From positions 734,302 through 798,301 of the forward strand of contig CAWCIL010000039.1 of assembly GCA_963795485.1 (NCBI GenBank): a DNA stretch of 64,000 nucleotides. Direction: 5' to 3'. The notes beneath the pieces were generated by a model, which saw nothing but the letters and a program-made list of their open reading frames with translations, had not been told where the DNA came from and made no database searches. Within the stretch, counting starts at the first letter, position 1. The number at the start of each line of letters is the position of its first letter. The stretch is from AP-15 sp963795485 (GTDB lineage Bacteria > Pseudomonadota > Alphaproteobacteria > ATCC43930 > CGMCC-115725). Below, piece after piece: positions 60,432 through 64,000 of the stretch. A program made the translations under genes and the position numbers.

Positions 60432-61706
60432 CACGGCTGTCCGGTTCAGCTGGGGTTCCATTGCAGCATCATTTGCGCGGGGTTCGCAATCGGCGGTGGT
60501 TCGGGGTCGAGCAGCTGGTCGAGCGGTCGGCGATGCATCAGGTTGAGGCGGACCAGGCGGGCGAAGGCGAGTGGGCTGGTGACCGCCTGCTGCCCGGCCT
60601 GGGCGAGACGCAGCAACAAAAAGGCGATCAGCGCGACGGCGATCTGGATCCGCACCGCGTTTTCCGAGGTGCCGAGGAAGCGGCGGATTTTGAGGGTCTG
60701 CTTGACCCAGCGGAAGAACAGCTCGATCGCCCAGCGGCGCTTGTAGAGATCGGCGATCTCTTGAGTGGCGGCATCCAGATCGTTCGAGAGCAGGCGCAAC
60801 ACCTTGCCGGTATCGAGCTTGATGCGGACCTCGCGTACCGGGTCCGCAAACGGGTTGCTCCGCCCGCTGCCTTGGCGCGCCGGCAGATGGCCGATGCGGT
60901 CGGAGAGGATTCGCGCCGTCACGGCAAACCGCCAATTCCGCGACCACCGTCAACGGGGTATTGGCTTTGAGCCGGGTGACGATGCGGCATTGCGCGGCGT
61001 CGAGCTTGGCCCACCACGCATAATCATAATAGCCGAGATCAAAGACATAGGTAGCGCCGGGCTCGATCGGCATCGCCTGAGCGGCGGTGATGTCGTTGAC
61101 CCGGGCCGCGGTGATCGCCGCATAGATCGGCCGGTCGGCGTCGGGATCATAGACGACGTGCAGTTGGGCGCCGCACACGCCCTCGGAAAAGCGCGCCCGA
61201 TCGCGGCTGCGCGCGTCGAGCCGCAGACCGCTCGCATCGATCAGATAGGTGGTCTCGGTGAGGCTCCGGCGCAGCCTGCGATGGGCCCGGCTGATCATCA
61301 GCGCCAAGAGTGCGGCGAAGACGTCGTCTGGCCGGTCGCGGTTGGCGTCGGCCAGGGTCGCGCGCCGCGGCAGCCTCGCCCCCAGATGATAAAGCCGCGC
61401 CTGCTGGCTCTGGATCCCGCCGACGATCTCGCGCAAGCTCGCAGCACTGGCCAATTGCCCATACAGCAGGGCCACAATCTGGCTCTTGGTGGTCAACCGG
61501 CGGGCCTGCGCGTCGGCCCGGTGCACCCCGACCAGTCGGTCGAATTCCTCCCACGGGACATGCTTCAGCAACTGATGAAAAACGCTATTGTGGTGGCGCA
61601 TGGCGCTGACCTCAGTTTCGTGTCCGGAACGTGTGGTGGACGTTCAACGACGAATAGATACAGCGCCATGCCACCCCTACAGCACAAAAAATGCCGGACA
61701 GCCGTG
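60432..61706 (-). mobile_element. IS4-family insertion sequence, 1,275 bp
   Basis: Ends are 13-bp inverted repeats (CACGGCTGTCCGG at 60432-60444 and its complement at 61694-61706) flanked by the 9-bp direct repeat GCCTTGTGC. One transposase gene on the minus strand fills the element. IS4-family elements typically give 9-12-bp duplications and short terminal repeats, which fits. The insertion is recent in the sense that the target palindrome is still intact on both sides. Confidence 0.9.
60446..61601 (-). pseudogene. IS4-family transposase, one frameshift
   Basis: From ATG 61601: HHNSVFHQLLKHVPWEEFDR (DUF4372-like N-terminus), first Asp in TTYLIDASGLRLDARSR, second Asp in YVFDLGYYDYAWWAKL. 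A shift near 60925-60945 leads to ILSDRIGHLPARQGSGR and the YREK box YKRRWAIELFFRWVKQ (Tyr-x2-Arg-x3-Glu-x6-Lys), with the catalytic Glu. The stop at 60446 lies just inside the left repeat. Without the shift it would be a full transposase of about 385 residues. Confidence 0.85.
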
Positions 61707-61715
61707 GCCTTGTGC
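61707..61715. repeat. IS4 element target duplication, right copy
   Basis: GCCTTGTGC, identical to 60423-60431, directly after the right inverted repeat. Confidence 0.85.
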
Positions 61716-61959
61716 CGGGTATCCACGGAAACCGCAACGAGCCGGTGCCGCGAGTTGCTGGATGGCCGGGACGAGCCCGGCCATGACGGTTGAGTGAAGT
61801 TCTGTCTGCGTCTGAGCACTAGACTAAGTCAATGCCATTCACAGGGCCTGCCGGTCCTTATAAGCGCTGGGGCGGCGCGCCGAACCAGCCGGGCCGCCTA
61901 TGCAACCGAAGCGGCCAAATTACAAGACGAGCGTTTTCGGCGGCTTCCTTATTGCGCAT

Positions 61960-62852
61960 TCATTCAGGGAGCGCGGAGATTACATAAAGGTTCTGCAGCA
62001 TCTTGCTCGGCTTCGTCTTTGTACCAAAGGTGTGGGTGAAGATTGCTACGATTTCCCCCGAACTATAGATATTGCTTAATGCGCGGTTGACGGCGAGTCG
62101 AAGTCCTCGTCGCCACGCGGCAGCGCCAAGGCATAGGGTTCGATCGAAAGATAGTTGTCGGCGAGCAGCAATTTGGTCGGCGCTTTGCTTTGCTGCGCGA
62201 GGAACATCAAGATCGCGCGATCGGCGAAATAGGCTGAAACCTTACCGTCGTCGAGCATCGCCAATCCCTGTTCATGGGTCTGGGCGGGAATGACATCGGC
62301 AGCGATGCCTTCGGCTTTCAGCGACCCGCGCAGCTCGTCCTCGGTGGTGGTCCCGGCGAGCACGCCGATCTTGTGCCCGGCCAAAGCCTTCAGGCTCTTC
62401 GGCCCGTCGCTGGGGATCATCAGGCCGGCGCCATCGACAAAAGTCGGGATCGAGAAATCCACCTGCTCGCGTCGCGACAGCGTTTGAGTCGCCGGCTCGC
62501 ACAAGAGATCGGCCTTGCCCCGGCTGATCGCGTCGAACCGATCGACCGCGGTGACTTCGACATAGACGATCTTCAGCGGCGGCAGGTTCAGCTGCCCCGC
62601 CAGGTGCTTGGCGACGGCGCGGCAGAGATCGACCATGAAACCTGTGGGCGGCCCGGTTTTGCCCTGATCGGATTTCCCGGTTTTGCCCTCATAAGAAAAA
62701 GGCGGCGCGTCAGCACGAAAGGCGATGCGGATCGTCTTGTCCTGGCGGATGCGGTCGAGCGCACCGGCCGACGCCACCCCGGTGGTCAACACGAGCGCAG
62801 CTAACACTGCGGCTGCAAACCCTGCTCCGCTCCGTCCAGCGCATGATCCCAA
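61960..62852 (-). CDS. Amino-acid-type periplasmic substrate-binding protein, C-terminal frameshift
   Basis: Family 3 solute-binding protein of about 297 residues if repaired. Signal peptide AAVLAALVLTTGVASAGAL; then TIRIAFRADAPPFSYEGKTG, GFMVDLCRAVAKHLAG, and LLCEPATQTLSRREQVDFSI and ADRAILMFLAQQ. At GDEDF one base is missing near 62085-62090; the other frame continues RLAVNRALSNIYSSGEIVAI, FGTKTKPSKMLQNLYVISAL ending PE, the normal tail of the family. As sequenced the protein stops early at 62076. No permease or ATPase gene is next to it. Ligand unknown. Confidence 0.84.
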
Positions 62853-62904
62853 TCTCTCCCTTCATCGGCTTTCGCGCGAGCATACCGGCCGCAAGCCGAG
62901 ACGA

Positions 62905-64000
62905 TCAGCTAATGCTGGTCGGCTTGCGCGCCTTTGCGATCGCGGCCATCACCCGACGCGGGGTGATCGGGGTTTCGTTGACCTCGGCTCTTCCCGTGGC
63001 GCTGCCCGAGTCGCACAGTGTGGCGAGCGCGTCGCACACGGCGTTGGCGATCGCCGCGGGCGGGGCTACGGCACCCCCCTCGCCCATGCCCTTCATGCCG
63101 TATTCGGTCGCGGTCGCCGGGGTGTGCAGGTGGCCGATCTTGATCGCCGGCAATTCGGCCGCACCGGGCAGGCAGGTAGTCGGCGAGCGTCCCGGCCAAG
63201 GGCTGGCCCTGCTCGTCATACGGGATCTCCTCGTAGAGGGCGGTGCCGATCCCCTGCACGACGCCGCCCCTGGATCTGGCCCTCGACAATCAGCGGGTTG
63301 ACCATCGTGCCGCAATCCTCGGCAACCGCGAAATCGAGCAATTCGACAAAACCCGTTTCCGGGTTGACCGCAACGACCGCGCCATGCGTCGCGTAGGAGA
63401 AAACGCCGGTGCCGACCGCCGGCTCGTAGGTCGCGGTCGCGTCGAGCAACGGGTCGACGCCGGGCGGCAATCCGTCCATCCGCAGGTGCGCCACCTTGGC
63501 GATCTCGGCGATCGTGACCGAGCCCCGCGGGCCTTGCACCGAGCCGTCGGCGCAATGCACCGCGGCGGCATCGCATTGCAAGAGATGCGCACCGATTTGG
63601 TTGAGCTTGTCGCGCAATACCGGCTGGCCCGCGCCACCGCACCCCCCGACATGACCATGCTGCGCGAGGCGAAAGTGCCGAAGCCGAAGGCGCGTGCTCT
63701 CGGTATCGCCGTGACGCACCGAGATCCGCGCCGGGTCGATGCCGAGCTCCTGGTGGGCGATCTGCGTCAAGGTGGTCTCGAGCCCTTGCCCGTGCGACTG
63801 GATGCCGACCATCAGCACCACTCGAGCCGTCCGGCAGGATACGCGCGGTGCAGCTCTCGAAGCCCGGCACGATCGAGGCCCCGCGCGAGACGAACTCGGC
63901 CGCCCCGTGCGCGGTCTGCTCGGCGAAGGCGGAAAAGCCGATGCCAATCAGGCGGCCGTCGAGCTCGCCCTGCCGTTGCCGCGCGTGGACCGCCGGCACG
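62905..64000 (-). pseudogene. Molybdopterin-binding hydroxylase large subunit, frameshifted, N-terminus beyond window
   Basis: Xanthine dehydrogenase/aerobic CO dehydrogenase-type large subunit, C-terminal part only. Segments in different frames: GIGFSAFAEQTAHGAAEFVS, VLMVGIQSHGQGLETTLTQI, GTGVFSYATHGAVVAVNPET, EDCGTMVNPLIVEGQIQGRR, and GMKGMGEGGAVAPPAAIANA with AEVNETPITPRRVMAAIAKA. The GMGEGGA loop carries the catalytic Glu of the family. At least four shifts occur in 1.1 kb, so this is either a real pseudogene or a low-quality edge. Partners (FAD and 2Fe-2S subunits) are outside the window. Confidence 0.75.

Larger units (their letters stand above)
60412..61789. repeat. REP-like palindromic repeat split by the IS4-family element
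   Basis: Left piece 60412-60431 (CGTCATGCCCGGCCTTGTGC) and right piece 61716-61789. Removing the IS and one TSD restores ATGCCCGGC-CTTGT-GCCGGGTAT, a clean palindrome, followed by TCCACGG and, at 61760-61789, a second arm GATGGCCGGGACGAGCCCGG then CCATGACGG. The outer ends CGTCATG/CATGACG are complementary. Same architecture as the repeat at 28892-28975. Confidence 0.75.

Noticed and set aside
1..64000. CRISPR arrays, rRNA genes or riboswitches
   Set aside because: No regularly spaced repeats, no rRNA-like conserved blocks and no recognisable riboswitch core were seen; the only RNA gene supported is tRNA-Gly.

Overview
The window is high-GC DNA from an alphaproteobacterium. It carries the CtrA cell-cycle circuit (chpT, ctrA, and a sciP-like DUF1153 gene), an aroQ-accB-accC-aat operon followed by a DUF2155 gene, minCDE, and an hpnN hopanoid RND transporter. 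A Rhodospirillales-like lineage fits, but that is inference. Most genes have good Shine-Dalgarno sites, and operon partners often overlap by ATGA, GTGA or TGATG.

Region 1 (1-11.9 kb): a DegP-type protease cut by the window edge, a frameshifted amidohydrolase, a frameshifted TAT-exported Rieske protein, an enolase-superfamily dehydratase, a hotdog thioesterase, small unknowns, a secreted alpha/beta hydrolase, a CopD-like/GST pair, then the intact operon aroQ-accB-accC-aat. Region 2 (11.9-22 kb): intact DUF2155, chpT and ctrA (tail to tail), an isochorismatase-like hydrolase and an ACMSD-like amidohydrolase, surrounded by decayed catabolic genes. The decayed genes are an OFA antiporter/CaiB/CitE-like operon, a D-aminoacylase tail joined to a Baeyer-Villiger monooxygenase tail, and a ring-hydroxylating dioxygenase with an internal deletion.

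Region 3 (22.0-26.0 kb): a 3,586-bp IS1595-family transposon at 22353-25938 with 32-bp terminal inverted repeats and a perfect 8-bp target duplication (TTTTTTAA). It interrupts a foreign-looking gene that can be reassembled across the insertion. Its transposase is coupled by an ATGA overlap to a gene of about 287 residues of no recognised family. That gene overlaps a PIN-domain gene, and two further small genes are coupled to each other. An older IS1595-type relic is nested inside. This is the least explained system in the window.

Region 4 (26-55.6 kb): mostly intact housekeeping DNA. It holds dienelactone hydrolases, a PPOX-type flavin protein, a beta-hydroxyacid dehydrogenase, minCDE, dnaE (one frameshift), a cobA-type methyltransferase, a sulfotransferase, hpnN, sciP, DUF1488, EVE, thpR, a FIST protein, a tesA/ybbA/ybbP-like trio, a Bax-inhibitor-1 protein, polA with an eroded proofreading site, and a CHCC zinc protein. 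Region 5 (55.6-64 kb): tRNA-Gly(CCC) followed by a broken tyrosine integrase and remnants of an integrative element (Toprim protein, DUF2493, IS66, IS1595 and IS630 pieces). Then come an esterase with a one-base frameshift, an IS4-family element inserted in a REP-like palindrome with a 9-bp duplication, a frameshifted periplasmic binding protein and a frameshifted molybdopterin hydroxylase subunit running off the edge.

Single-base frameshifts are common at both ends of the window and rare in 26-55 kb. True pseudogenization explains the genes with deletions, fusions and in-frame stops. Sequencing or assembly error remains possible for dnaE, the esterase and the binding protein, where one base restores an otherwise perfect protein.
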